A DNA stretch of 64,000 nucleotides from Phycisphaerales bacterium (GCA_022843045.1 JALHOJ010000003.1:1-64000), one strand, 5' to 3'. Positions 9,013 to 18,903 are shown, counted from the stretch's first letter. A program made the numbers and translations. The notes: generated by a model from the letters alone, not told the origin.

Positions 9013-9936
9013 TCAGCTTGGCAGGGTGATGGTGAATTGGGCACCCTGGCCGACCTCGCTGCGCAGGTCGATCTTTCCTTGCATTGCTTCGATGATGCGG
9101 CGGGTGGTGGCGAGGCCAAGGCCGCTGCCGCCGGAGCGGGTGGTGAAGTAGGGTTGGAAGAGCTTTTTTTGGGTCTCGGGGGGGATGCCGGGGCCGGTGT
9201 CGGTGATGGAGAGGGAGAGGTGGTGCGGGTGTGCCGTCTGGGCGTCTGCGGTGGATCGCATCGATGTGGTCGCCCCAGTTTTCAATGGGGGCGACGACAT
9301 CGATGGCACGTCAGTGTGTGACACGAGTTGGGTTTTGATGATGAGTTCTTTGGGCTTGCCCTCGGGGTTGGCTTGCATGGCCTGGACGGCGTTGAGCATG
9401 AGGTTCAAGACGGCTTGCTTGAGGTGTGCGGCGTCGAGGGTGGCGGGGAGGGGTGCGGGGTGGAGGTCCAGGCGCATGCGGACGCCTTGGTGTTGGGCCT
9501 GGGGGGAGAAGAAGTCGGCGAGTTCTTCGATGATGCGGTTGAGGTCGGTGGGTTTAGGGTCCAGGCGCAGTTCGCCGGCGTAGGTGAGAAAGTCGGTGAG
9601 GATGCCGCGGAGGCGTTCGGTTTCGCGGCGGAGGCTGTCGAGGCGGCGGAGCAGTCGCTGGCGGGCGTCCTTGGGCGTGGGCTCGTGCTCGGGGAGGTCT
9701 TCGATGCCTTCGGCGAGGAGTTGGGCGTTGAGGCCGATGGTGCTGAGGGGGTTCTTGATCTCGTGGGCGAGGCCGCCGGTCATTTGGCCCAGTTCGGCGA
9801 GGCGTTCGGCGGCGCGGGCGCGGCGTTCGGCGGCGAGTTGCTTGGCGAGGACGCGGCGGACGAGGACGCGCGCGATGATGGCGGTGAGGGCGGCGCCGAG
9901 GATGAGGCCGAGGGTGAGGTGGACAAGGGGGGGCAC
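9013..9936 (-). CDS. Membrane sensor histidine kinase
   Basis: GGLAHEIKNPLSTIGLNAQLL H-box; NAVQAM N-box; DTGPGIPPE; GGSGLGLATTRRIIEAMQG G-box; N-terminal TM. Confidence 0.92.
   Translation of the reverse strand: MPPLVHLTLGLILGAALTAIIARVLVRRVLAKQLAAERRARAAERLAELGQMTGGLAHEIKNPLSTIGLNAQLLAEGIEDLPEHEPTPKDARQRLLRRLDSLRRETERLRGILTDFLTYAGELRLDPKPTDLNRIIEELADFFSPQAQHQGVRMRLDLHPAPLPATLDAAHLKQAVLNLMLNAVQAMQANPEGKPKELIIKTQLVSHTDVPSMSSPPLKTGATTSMRSTADAQTAHPHHLSLSITDTGPGIPPETQKKLFQPYFTTRSGGSGLGLATTRRIIEAMQGKIDLRSEVGQGAQFTITLPS
9258..9310. repeat. GCATCGATGT..ACATCGATGGCACG palindrome, copy 2 (in frame in histidine kinase)
   Basis: gCATCGATGTgGTCGCCCCagttttcaatgGGGGCGACgACATCGATGgcacg. Confidence 0.85.
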
Positions 9937-9953
9937 GAGGTGGGAGGGTAGAG

Positions 9954-9992
9954 GAGAGCGATAAGGCGATATAGCGATACAGCGATAAATAG
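9954..9992. repeat. Half-array agcgataaggcgatatagcgatacagcgataaatag
   Basis: 7-9 nt (a)gcgata units in a 93-bp divergent gap. Confidence 0.8.
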
Positions 9993-10029
9993 CTGCGGGT
10001 GTGGGGCCTCGCGGTGGTCACTACAGTGC

Positions 10030-12042
10030 GTGATGAAGACGGCATGGGTGGCGGCGGTGGTGGTTGGGGTGGGTGGCTTTGCAATTGGGCAGGTGAAGCC
10101 GGTGGAGGGGAAGCAGGGGGCGCCTGCAGCGGTGCCGCCTCCTGTGCGGGCACAGGGGACTTCGCCGGCGATGCCGCCTGCGCTGAAACTTGGGGATCGG
10201 GTGGCGCGGGCGCAGCAGGTGTTGCAGGTGGTGCCTGAATTGGTGGTGGTGGGGGATCGGGAGTCGTATCTGGCGGCGTTGTCGCAGTGGACGCCCACGC
10301 GGCGGTTTCCGGTGCTGATTGATGACGGGTCGGCGCGGGCGGCGGAGGTGATCGGGCGGTTTGCGCGGGGGTTTGAGCCGGCGCGGGTGGTGCGGTGGAA
10401 GAAGGAGGGGGCGGGGGCGGGTGGGTTTGATCTGGTGGAGACGCAGGCGCTGCGGGATGTAGTGGCGAAGGCGTGGGAGGTGCCTGCGAATCTGAATGAC
10501 AAGGGGTTGGTGGTTGCGCTGCGGGAGCGGAAGCTCGCGCTGCAGGGCGTGGTGGTTTTGGATCCGCGGGATGAGGCGTGGGTGGCGGGGGTTGCGCTGG
10601 CGGCGCATCGCGGGCAGGCGATCATCGCGCGGGATGTGATTCGCAATCCCAGCGGGTCGCTGACGGTGGCGCAGGCGGATGAACTGGCGACGTCGATCGA
10701 GCGCGAGTGTGATGCGATGGGGCTGACCTTTCGCGAACTCGGTGACGAGATCGATGCGATCACGCTCACGGCGAACGCGCCGGCGAAGATCGCGGCGGGC
10801 GGCGGGGAATCGCTCGCGCTCACGGATCGGCTCGGGCGGCCTGGGCTTGGGACGGAGCTTAATGAGCGGTGGGCGTGGAGCGGGCAGATTTTTGGCGATG
10901 CGGTGCAGGCGGCGTATGTCGCGATGAGTTCGATTTTTCTGGTGCCGCGGTCTGCGTGGATGTTTGATGGGTATCCCAATGACGGGCCTTGGAAGCAGTA
11001 TGACTTGACGGCGGCGGGGGATGAACTCAAGGGGCAGGCGTGGGATGTGGAGGTATTGGACACGCCCAGCAACGGAGCGAAGGACTGGCGGGTGCGGGCG
11101 TCGCGGGTGGTGGACGCGGGATTGCTGCTGGTGAACACGAAGGGGAACGCGGATTTCTTTGATCTGGAGCCCGGGCAGTGCAAGCCCGATGACGTGCCGA
11201 TTTTGGAGCGGCCGGGGATGCTGCACATCATTCACAGTTGGTCTGCGTTTGTGCCGGGGGATCGTGAGTTGCTCATGGGGCGGTGGATGGAGCGGGGGGT
11301 GTACTTCTATGTCGGGTCGGTGCATGAGCCGTACTTGCAGGCGTTTTTGCCTGGGCGGAATGTGGTGGCGCGGGCGCTGGCGGGGGGGCCACTTGGCGCG
11401 GCGGTGCGGCATGACAAGGCGCAGTTGTGGAAGGTGGCGGTATTTGGGGATCCGCTGATTGTGCTGAGCAGCGGGATGCGGCGGACGACGGAGAAGGTGT
11501 CCCTTGAGGGCGACGATGTGATGGACAAGCTGCGCGAGCGGCTGAAGGCGGATGAGTTTGACACGGTGTTCCGGGATCTGTTGCTGGCGGGGCGTGAGAA
11601 TGAACTCGCGAGACTCGGCGCGGCGGTGGTGCAGCAGAAGCCGACGGCGCTGAAGCAAGAGACGCTGGAGTTACTGATCCTGCCGCTGTTTCGGCAGGGG
11701 AAGATTGATGAGATGCTGGCGGCGTATCGGCTGCTGGATGGGACGCGGGCGGCGCGAGGGGATCTTCGTGATGCGCTGTGGCTGGCGACGTATCAGCGGC
11801 TGGCGAAGCCGACGACCGAGTTGGCGCAGTTGCTGCGGGCGAATGTGCGGACGGGGAACATTGGTCGCGATGCGCTGGCGGCGGCGTCGGTGATCGCACG
11901 GTCGGCGGAGAACCCGGCGGCGGGTCGGGAGGCGGCGCTGGCGTGGCTGGAACTGCTCAAGAACGGCATCACGGACAAGGCGGCGCGGGAGCGGCTGGAG
12001 GGGGCGATGAAGGTGGGGGTGGAGGCGTGGGGGAAGGAGTAG
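10030..12042 (+). CDS. Secreted protein of unknown function (TIGR03790/C25-peptidase-like region possible)
   Basis: 670-aa ORF with signal-like N-terminus; HSWSAFVPGDRELLMGRWMERGVYFYVGSVHEPYLQAF region faintly resembles clan CD peptidases. Family call is tentative. Confidence 0.7.
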   Translation: MMKTAWVAAVVVGVGGFAIGQVKPVEGKQGAPAAVPPPVRAQGTSPAMPPALKLGDRVARAQQVLQVVPELVVVGDRESYLAALSQWTPTRRFPVLIDDGSARAAEVIGRFARGFEPARVVRWKKEGAGAGGFDLVETQALRDVVAKAWEVPANLNDKGLVVALRERKLALQGVVVLDPRDEAWVAGVALAAHRGQAIIARDVIRNPSGSLTVAQADELATSIERECDAMGLTFRELGDEIDAITLTANAPAKIAAGGGESLALTDRLGRPGLGTELNERWAWSGQIFGDAVQAAYVAMSSIFLVPRSAWMFDGYPNDGPWKQYDLTAAGDELKGQAWDVEVLDTPSNGAKDWRVRASRVVDAGLLLVNTKGNADFFDLEPGQCKPDDVPILERPGMLHIIHSWSAFVPGDRELLMGRWMERGVYFYVGSVHEPYLQAFLPGRNVVARALAGGPLGAAVRHDKAQLWKVAVFGDPLIVLSSGMRRTTEKVSLEGDDVMDKLRERLKADEFDTVFRDLLLAGRENELARLGAAVVQQKPTALKQETLELLILPLFRQGKIDEMLAAYRLLDGTRAARGDLRDALWLATYQRLAKPTTELAQLLRANVRTGNIGRDALAAASVIARSAENPAAGREAALAWLELLKNGITDKAARERLEGAMKVGVEAWGKE

Positions 12043-12209
12043 GCGGCGGGATTCGGGATTCGGCATTCGGGATTCGGGATTCGGGGGTCTGCGCCTTGGC
12101 GCGGGCTTGTGACATTCGGCGCGACCGGGCCTTGATTTCGCACCTCGGCGACCATCAAGCACCTCTCGCTGCGACGAATGCCGAATGCCTAATCCCGAAT
12201 GCCGCCCCC
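12042..12209. repeat. Inverted repeat of gggattc heptamers
   Basis: cgggattcgggattcggcattcgggattcgggattcggggg .. gaatgccgaatgcctaatcccgaatgccgccccc. Confidence 0.9.
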
Positions 12210-12244
12210 GAGACTTCCCGCCAGTCACCACACTAGACTTTCGC

Positions 12245-12709
12245 ATGAGAATCGCCCTTGCCGCCGACCATCGTGGATATGCCGGGATCAAGCAGCTTCA
12301 GGAGAAGTTGTCGCGGGAGGGGCATGAGGTGACGGTGTGTGGGGATATCTCGGGGCCGCCTGCGGACTATCCGGAGCGTGCGTATCTCGTGGGACAGGCG
12401 GTCGCGGGCGGCAAGGCCGACCTTGGTATTTTGCTGTGCGGCACGGGGATTGGGATGAGCATCGCGGCGAATAAGGTGCCGGGCGTGCGGGCGGCGGTGG
12501 TGCATGATGAACTGACGGCGCAGCTGTCGCGGAGCCACAATGCGGCGAACGTGGCGTGCATGTCGGCGGACCTCTTGGGTCAGCGGATCATCGAGAAGAT
12601 CGCGGACGTGTTCATCAAGACTGAGTTTGAGGGCGGGCGGCACACGCGGCGGATACACAAGATTGAAGCGATTGAGAAGGGGAAGGATCCGTTTGCGGTG
12701 GCGGAGTGA
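12245..12709 (+). CDS. rpiB: Ribose-5-phosphate isomerase B / LacAB family
   Basis: MRIALAADHRGYAGIKQL; GILLCGTGIGMSIAANKVPGVRAA; RSHNAANVACMSADLLG. Confidence 0.93.
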   Translation: MRIALAADHRGYAGIKQLQEKLSREGHEVTVCGDISGPPADYPERAYLVGQAVAGGKADLGILLCGTGIGMSIAANKVPGVRAAVVHDELTAQLSRSHNAANVACMSADLLGQRIIEKIADVFIKTEFEGGRHTRRIHKIEAIEKGKDPFAVAE

Positions 12710-12798
12710 GGAAGAAGAGAAGAAGAGACGGAGAGACGAAGAGACGGAGTGGGGGGCGGGTGTTGCGGGGGCGGAGGGGGAAGGTGCGGGCGGTGTGT

Positions 12799-14580
12799 TC
12801 ACTCTTCGAGTGTGCATTGGCCGGTCCACCAGTTGGTGACTTTCACGCGGGTGGGGAGGCCGATGGCGTTGAATGCGGGGGTGGTGACGCGCTTCCACCA
12901 GGAGCCTTCGGCGAAGGTGGGGGCGGGGGTTGTGCGTGCGAAATCGCGCTGCGGGAGGGGTGTGGCGGTGGTGGGGACGAGTGGGTTTTCGGTGCGGACG
13001 GAAACGGCGGCGACGGGAAGAGCGACGGGCGCGACAGGAGTTGGAGCGAAGGCCGGCGGCGCGGATGGGAGTGATGGGATGGGGGCGGGCGGCAGGGACG
13101 CGGGTTGTGACACTGGTTGCGTCTGGGGCGGCGAGTTGAGCAGGATCTCCGGCTGAGTTTCGGGGGCTTCTTCGAGGCCCATGCCGGCCTTGCGGACGCT
13201 GGGGAGATCGGCCAGACGCATCGTCATCATCGTCGGGCAACTGGCGACGGCGCGGATGTCTTCGAGCATCGCGGCGGCGCTGTCGTAGCGCTGGCGGTAG
13301 TCGGCCATGGCTCGGCGGATGATCCAGGCGATGACGGGTGGGCAGCGTTTTTCGATTGGGGAGAGGACGCCTTGGGCGGGGAAGGAGTCTTCGACGATGC
13401 TGTAGAGGACTGCGCCGGCGGCGTAGAGGTCAAAGCGTGTGCCGTCGACTTCGGCGACCTTCACGCCTCGCAGGGCCTGGCGGACCATTTCGGGGTCGCG
13501 GTAATACTCGGTGCCGTGGGTGGTGAGGGTCATCGCGCTCTTGAGCGATGAGACGAGGCCCACATCGACGAGGCGGGCGCGGCCGGCGGCTTTCGCGGCG
13601 GGGTCGGCGTCGGTGGGCGTGGGCTCGATGATGATGTTGTCGGGCTTGACGTCCTTGTGCCAGAGGCCTTGTTCGTGGTACAACTGGAGCGTGCTGAGCA
13701 GGTCGCTCATGTACGAGAGGCAGGCGCGGAGGCTGGCATCGTCGAGGCCGTCTTTCTTGTTCTGCGCGTCGTCTTGGACGGGTTGGGCCTGCTGGTGCAG
13801 GCGTGTGGCGATGTGGCGGAGGTGTTCGCCTGGGACGTAGCGCATGATGTAGTAGAAGCGGTCGGCGCCGAAGCCGTGATCGAGGATGAGGCCCAGGCGT
13901 TTGCCGGCTTCGAGGCCGCGGCTTTCGCGGACGAGTTGGGGGAGCGTCGCGTCTTCGAAGGTGGTAAAGCTCTTGATGACGACGCGGTCTTGCTCGGTGA
14001 ACGCCGCGCCGGTTTGGCGGGCGAGTTGGTTGGCGGCGGCTTCGGCGAGGAGTTCGCGGAACTTCTTCTTGTCTGGGGCGGCGATGTAGAGTTTGGCGCC
14101 GCTGCCGCCTGAGGGGAGGGTGCCGAGGATCTGGTAGCCTGGGAAGAGCGAGTCTCGCGGGGAGAGGACGTCGCCCCAGGTGCCGCTCAAGACGCCTGGG
14201 AGGCGGGTTTCGAAGCCTTCGAGGCCACGCTCGAGGCCCAGGAGACGACCGGGGTTGCCGATCATGAATCGGTAGAAGCATACGACGACGCGGACGAGTT
14301 CTTCGCGGGCGGCGATGAGGAACTTCCTGGCGGCGGTGGTCTGAAAGAAGACGAGGCTGGCGAGGGCGAGGGCACCGAAGATTGGGGCCATCAGCATCGC
14401 GACGATGGCGCGGACGAAGTCGACGACTTCGGACTTGATGAAGGCCCACATGCGGCGGATGGCTTCGCCGATGCCTCGGCCGACGGGGACGGTGATCATG
14501 ACGACGAGCGTGATGACGATCACCGCGGCAACGAGGCCGGCGAGGGCGATGAGCGTGATTTGCCACCAGGTGAGGTTCAT
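12799..14580 (-). CDS. Membrane-associated Ser/Thr protein kinase, non-canonical active site
   Basis: N-terminal TM; VVIKSF; LWHKDVKPDNIII catalytic loop; RLVDVGLVSS in place of DFG; YYRDPEMV. Confidence 0.85.
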   Translation of the reverse strand: MNLTWWQITLIALAGLVAAVIVITLVVMITVPVGRGIGEAIRRMWAFIKSEVVDFVRAIVAMLMAPIFGALALASLVFFQTTAARKFLIAAREELVRVVVCFYRFMIGNPGRLLGLERGLEGFETRLPGVLSGTWGDVLSPRDSLFPGYQILGTLPSGGSGAKLYIAAPDKKKFRELLAEAAANQLARQTGAAFTEQDRVVIKSFTTFEDATLPQLVRESRGLEAGKRLGLILDHGFGADRFYYIMRYVPGEHLRHIATRLHQQAQPVQDDAQNKKDGLDDASLRACLSYMSDLLSTLQLYHEQGLWHKDVKPDNIIIEPTPTDADPAAKAAGRARLVDVGLVSSLKSAMTLTTHGTEYYRDPEMVRQALRGVKVAEVDGTRFDLYAAGAVLYSIVEDSFPAQGVLSPIEKRCPPVIAWIIRRAMADYRQRYDSAAAMLEDIRAVASCPTMMTMRLADLPSVRKAGMGLEEAPETQPEILLNSPPQTQPVSQPASLPPAPIPSLPSAPPAFAPTPVAPVALPVAAVSVRTENPLVPTTATPLPQRDFARTTPAPTFAEGSWWKRVTTPAFNAIGLPTRVKVTNWWTGQCTLEE

Positions 14581-14606
14581 GGGTGCATGGGGCGAGGCGT
14601 TCGGGC

Positions 14607-14761
14607 TTTGAACGCAGAGGAAGACAGAGAGAAGGAAAGAGGAAGACCGAGATGTTGGTGAATGGAAGGCGGGGTGGCCTGCGGGTTCGATCGGCGGGTG
14701 TTTCGATCAATCACTCGAGTTCTCTCTCTTCTTGTTGCCTCTGTTTTCCTCTGCGTTCAAG
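14607..14761. repeat. Inverted repeat ttgaacgcagaggaagacagagagaagg .. ctctctcttcttgttgcctctgttttcctctgcgttcaa
   Basis: Outer about 18 nt nearly perfectly complementary. Confidence 0.9.
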
Positions 14762-14784
14762 GGCCAACGAGTCAGGTGCTCGCC

Positions 14785-15573
14785 TTAGTTCTCCGGCGAT
14801 CCGCGTCCCTTCCGCATGTCCGCCTGCCTCAGCCAGATTTCGCCGATGGCGGCGTCGAACATGGCGTCGGCTTGGGGGTCTTCGCCGCTCTTGTTGGGGT
14901 TGGGGGCCAGGCCGTTGCGGCCTGGTTCGTCTTCTTCGTCGCGGGTGAAGGAGTAGCGGGAGATCACTTCGGCGAGGCGGACGCGGAGCATGTCGCGGAC
15001 TTTGGCGACGCGGCGGGAGATCGTGGGCTCGCTGGTGCCGAGCTGCGCGGCGACGTCCTTGCCTGGTTGGCCTTCCAAGACGCGCATGCGGTAGATCGTG
15101 AAGTCGGTCAGGTCGGATTCCTTGCTCACCCAGCGGACGGCGGCTTCGACCTTGGCTCGGAAGACGGCCATTTCGTATTGGGCGTCGGGGGGCGGGTCGT
15201 CTCCCGCGACCATCCAGCCTTCTTCGAGGCCCAGGGGCTTGATGGGGGCGTTGGCGTTGCCGGGTTTGGAGCCGCCGCGCTTCTGTGCGCCGCGGCGGTC
15301 GAGTTCGTCGCCCAGGACGTGCTTGGCGATGGAGAGCAGCCACGTGGAGAAGCGCACGCCTCGTTTGGGGTCGAAGCGATCGATGGACTCGGAAAGGGCG
15401 GCGAGGGTTTCCTGGGAGAGATCGCGGACGGTTTCCTGGCCGACGCGCCCACGGCCCCACTTGGTGAGTTGGGCCTGCACGACGGGCCCGAAGGTCTCCC
15501 AGAGCTCATACCACGCGGCCTGGTCGTTGGCGCGGAGGCGGTTCAAGAAGGTGGTGGTGACGGGGCTGAGCAT
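14785..15573 (-). CDS. Sigma-70 family RNA polymerase sigma factor
   Basis: TVRDLSQETLAALSESIDRFDPKRGVRFSTWLLSIAKHVLGDELDR region 2; GTSEPTISRRVAKVRDMLRVRLAEV HTH region 4. Confidence 0.9.
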   Translation of the reverse strand: MLSPVTTTFLNRLRANDQAAWYELWETFGPVVQAQLTKWGRGRVGQETVRDLSQETLAALSESIDRFDPKRGVRFSTWLLSIAKHVLGDELDRRGAQKRGGSKPGNANAPIKPLGLEEGWMVAGDDPPPDAQYEMAVFRAKVEAAVRWVSKESDLTDFTIYRMRVLEGQPGKDVAAQLGTSEPTISRRVAKVRDMLRVRLAEVISRYSFTRDEEDEPGRNGLAPNPNKSGEDPQADAMFDAAIGEIWLRQADMRKGRGSPEN

Positions 15574-15614
15574 GGGGGAGGGTATGAAGTCCCTGATGCT
15601 CGATTGGGTGGCAA

Positions 15615-16469
15615 TCAGCGGCGGCGGCGGACTGCGAAGAGTGAGAGGGCGAGGGTGGGGAGGAGGGTTGACGGGGTGGGGATGGGGATGTAGACGATGT
15701 CTTGGATGGTCCCAAAGTTGCCGTTGCCGAGGATTGGAACGGACCAGAGCGGGTCTTCGGCACCGAAAGCGTACTTGCGAAGGAAGCCTTGGTCGCTGGT
15801 GCCGCCTTGGAAGGTGACGAAGAGGTCGTTGTTGTTGGCGTCCATGTCGATGGACTGGATGGTGAAGCCAGGGACGGGGTTGAAGTTGCGCTGGCCTTCG
15901 AGGGTGCCGTCGGGTCGCCAGTACATGACTCGGTTGTTCTCGCCTGTGCCGCCATTGGACGTAACGAAGGCGTTGCCGATGGCGTCGTAGGCGATGCCTC
16001 CGACTTCGTTGAAGAAGTAGGTGCCTGGCGGTGGGGTGAGCATGATGAAGTCTGTGAAGGCAAGGGAGGAGTTGTAGACGAAAAGGTTCTCCCAGCTGAC
16101 TTGGACGAGTTCGCTGCCGCGCGTCGCGAGGCGGGTGGGAGTGAAGCCAGTGCTGAGCGGAGTTGGGGTGACGATGCCAGTCAGCGGGTCTACCCTACCA
16201 AAATAGGATGCTGTTGATGAAGTAATAAAAACATACAATTCGCTATTCACGTATGCTATTGATCTTGTGACTAAAGATTGCGAACCGTCAAAACTACGTA
16301 GTTGCAATGATCCGACGTATGATCCGTTGGATGATGAATACTGTCGAATAATTCCGTTCCCTTGTGCCCCAACCAATACAGTTCCGGGCAGCGGGGAGAG
16401 TGCTGCGTAAGTGGATTGTTGGCTCAAGATGATGCAACCGAGGATGGCGAGTGTGGTGTAGTGCTTCAT
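15615..16469 (-). CDS. Secreted protein with PEP-CTERM-like sorting tail
   Basis: Signal peptide MKHYTTLAILGCIILSQQSTYA; C-terminus IPTPSTLLPTLALSLFAVRRRR (Pro-rich, TM helix, Arg cluster). Confidence 0.75.
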   Translation of the reverse strand: MKHYTTLAILGCIILSQQSTYAALSPLPGTVLVGAQGNGIIRQYSSSNGSYVGSLQLRSFDGSQSLVTRSIAYVNSELYVFITSSTASYFGRVDPLTGIVTPTPLSTGFTPTRLATRGSELVQVSWENLFVYNSSLAFTDFIMLTPPPGTYFFNEVGGIAYDAIGNAFVTSNGGTGENNRVMYWRPDGTLEGQRNFNPVPGFTIQSIDMDANNNDLFVTFQGGTSDQGFLRKYAFGAEDPLWSVPILGNGNFGTIQDIVYIPIPTPSTLLPTLALSLFAVRRRR

Positions 16470-16473
16470 CAAT

Positions 16474-18903
16474 TTACTCCGGAATTCCAAATCCAACTCG
16501 CATGTATGAGTTGACGAATCGAGCTTCTAAAGCCGAGTTCCACAGTCCACGCCGTTGACTCCGGCAGAGGTTCATGTAAGCATCCACGACATCATTTTGA
16601 ACTCCTGTTGCTGGTGGTGGGACATTAAGAACGTCTTGCATGTACGTCGCGAGTGTGGGCTCGCCGGCTTCCGGGACATTAATGAACGGAACAAATGATG
16701 TTGTAGTTTCTCTCGTGACCGTGCGCCATCCTGGTTGCACATACTGATTGGGGGGAGTTTGCGGATACTGGAAGTTGGCGAACGCCGCGGGCTCATCGAT
16801 ATCCTCGGGCTGTGGGTTCGGATCTCCTTTCTGCGTTCGGAATCCGAGGTGTGGCGGATTGAGCGACATTAGGGCGTAGTACTGATTTCCCTGCCACGTG
16901 GAAGGTCCGGTTGTTGGCCCGACTGGGTTGAATCGTGCTCGTCCAATGTTCTTCATAGCGTTCTGGAAGAACGAGTTGCCCGTAAAGATGAAGTTAGGAC
17001 CGAGTGGTGCTTTGGCGACCGGGCCGTAGTACGGGACTTGCGTGGGCGACTGCGGCTGCAGCGCCTTCTGGTTATCGATGTTGATGCAATAGCCGCCGGT
17101 CGTCCCCCCGCCGAACCAGTTGTAAAAGACATTCTGCTCGACGAGTGCAGAATATGTGGCGATATAGGCGGGATTAGGCTTGGGCTCTTGATCGTCGTTG
17201 ATGTATAAACCCGCAGTGCCACCGATTGCACCATCCACGTTGAGCGCGACGAGATTGCGATACACGTGTGCAGCTTTGACGAGTTCGTTGGCCGTTCCCG
17301 AGGGGCCGCCTGTGTTCTCGTAGTAGTCGAACGATGCCCCGTTGCCAGTCTCGCCATCGAAGCGTCTACATCTGGTTAGGGTAATCCCATACCCACGCGC
17401 GTCACCATCAAGATCGACGCTGTTCAACTGGCGACCATTCACGGTCTGGCCGTTGACGACGCGAGACACCGGGACATCGTTCCACTTGTCGACGTTGGCC
17501 CCGTTGATGACAACGTTGTACTTGCACTCGCCGCGCCAGTATTTTTCAGGAATCGGCGGCTCGCTGAGTTCGCTGAGGGCGGGATTGGGGTTCCATTTGC
17601 CCTGATTCTGAGCGTGGCCGAGGGAAATGCCCATGGGAGCGCTGAGGACCAGGTTGTTCACGATGCGTTGGTTTCTGCCACGGGACTGGATGCCTGCGTG
17701 GGGCGGTCTGGACATGATGTTGTTGCGCACCAGCATGTGTTGGCTGCTGGCGGGCATGTACATGCCTTGGGAAAAGACATTCTTGGGGGCGAGCGGATTC
17801 ACGACCGGGACGGGCGGGGTGCGCAGGTCGGTGCTCATTACCACAGGGTGGTTGTTGAGATGGTTCCAGCCGCACTTGTGCCAGAAGTTGTCTTCGATGA
17901 GGCCCCACTTCACCGAGCCGAAGTACGCTCCGCCGCTGGTGGAGCCTTCGGGGTCGCCCTCGCCCCAGTTGAGGTTGCGTTGCCAGAAGTCCATCAGGAC
18001 GCAGCGGCGGATGGTGAGGCCGCGGATTGTTCTGGTGAGATGATTGCTGTCGTTGCCATCGATTTCGAAGGCGGTGCCGACGTTGTGGATGTACAGGTCT
18101 TCGAACAGGAATCGTGCGCCAGTCGAGCCTTTCTTCATGAAGGCAGAAGCGGGCTTGACTGGCACCCAGCCTGCCCCGATGCCGCTGGGGATGCTTTGAG
18201 AAGTGATTTCGAGGCCGATCACCCAGATGTCCCCGCCCCACTCTGCTTGAAAGCTATTCGCCGAGCCGCCCCGCATATCCCAGCAAGGGGCAGTACCTTC
18301 GCCGAGGCTTTTGACAGGGATCTTGATAACAGGACGATTGGCATCACCGCCAGTCATATTGGCTCGGGGCCAAGCTTCAATGACCAGAGGAAGGCTTGCG
18401 CCTTTTCCGCCCCAACTTGGCCCAGTGGACGGCGGAGGGGTCAGCACCTCGCCGTCGAACACCGATCCGCGCCAAAGCCGGAGGCGAGCGCCCATCGGAT
18501 TCTGGTTGCAGCAGCGGGGATTGCCCGGAACGCCAGCCGGACGAATGGGATCGTTCAGACGCATCCAAGCGGTAGCGATGTGACGCAGCGGGGCGGCTTC
18601 AGACGTTTCCGGGTTGGGGCTGCCGTTGGGCAAGGTATCTGCTCCCCAGTCCGCCACGTAGACGATTTGTTTGGGGTCTAGGGTGCTGTCGTCGGGTGGA
18701 TCGGTCCAATCGTTGCTCAGATTGCTATCCGTGGCGCTGGACAACCACGGGCGGAAGTAGTCACCGACATCTTCGTAACACGTTGGGTCGTTGACCGGAT
18801 CACAGCCCGGCGGCACGAATTGGGCCGATGCTGTTGTTCCGAAAAAGCTGATAGCTACGAACGCTACCCCCCCCAGCACGCCGAGCAAACCACGCTGCAA
18901 CAT
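16474..18903 (-). CDS. Secreted right-handed parallel beta-helix-type protein
   Basis: Signal peptide MLQRGLLGVLGGVAFVAISFFGTTASA; repeated NNIMSRPPHAGIQSRGRNQRIVNNLVLSAPMGISLGH-type segments. Confidence 0.7.
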   Translation of the reverse strand: MLQRGLLGVLGGVAFVAISFFGTTASAQFVPPGCDPVNDPTCYEDVGDYFRPWLSSATDSNLSNDWTDPPDDSTLDPKQIVYVADWGADTLPNGSPNPETSEAAPLRHIATAWMRLNDPIRPAGVPGNPRCCNQNPMGARLRLWRGSVFDGEVLTPPPSTGPSWGGKGASLPLVIEAWPRANMTGGDANRPVIKIPVKSLGEGTAPCWDMRGGSANSFQAEWGGDIWVIGLEITSQSIPSGIGAGWVPVKPASAFMKKGSTGARFLFEDLYIHNVGTAFEIDGNDSNHLTRTIRGLTIRRCVLMDFWQRNLNWGEGDPEGSTSGGAYFGSVKWGLIEDNFWHKCGWNHLNNHPVVMSTDLRTPPVPVVNPLAPKNVFSQGMYMPASSQHMLVRNNIMSRPPHAGIQSRGRNQRIVNNLVLSAPMGISLGHAQNQGKWNPNPALSELSEPPIPEKYWRGECKYNVVINGANVDKWNDVPVSRVVNGQTVNGRQLNSVDLDGDARGYGITLTRCRRFDGETGNGASFDYYENTGGPSGTANELVKAAHVYRNLVALNVDGAIGGTAGLYINDDQEPKPNPAYIATYSALVEQNVFYNWFGGGTTGGYCINIDNQKALQPQSPTQVPYYGPVAKAPLGPNFIFTGNSFFQNAMKNIGRARFNPVGPTTGPSTWQGNQYYALMSLNPPHLGFRTQKGDPNPQPEDIDEPAAFANFQYPQTPPNQYVQPGWRTVTRETTTSFVPFINVPEAGEPTLATYMQDVLNVPPPATGVQNDVVDAYMNLCRSQRRGLWNSALEARFVNSYMRVGFGIPE

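Noticed and set aside
9258-9310. Integron attC or IS terminal repeats for the GCATCGATG palindromes
   Set aside because: No RYYYAAC/GTTRRRY core sites, integrase, transposase or target duplications seen.
12042-12209. Possible CRISPR-like array
   Set aside because: Units are 7 nt and contiguous, with no 24-40 nt repeats or unique spacers and no cas genes.
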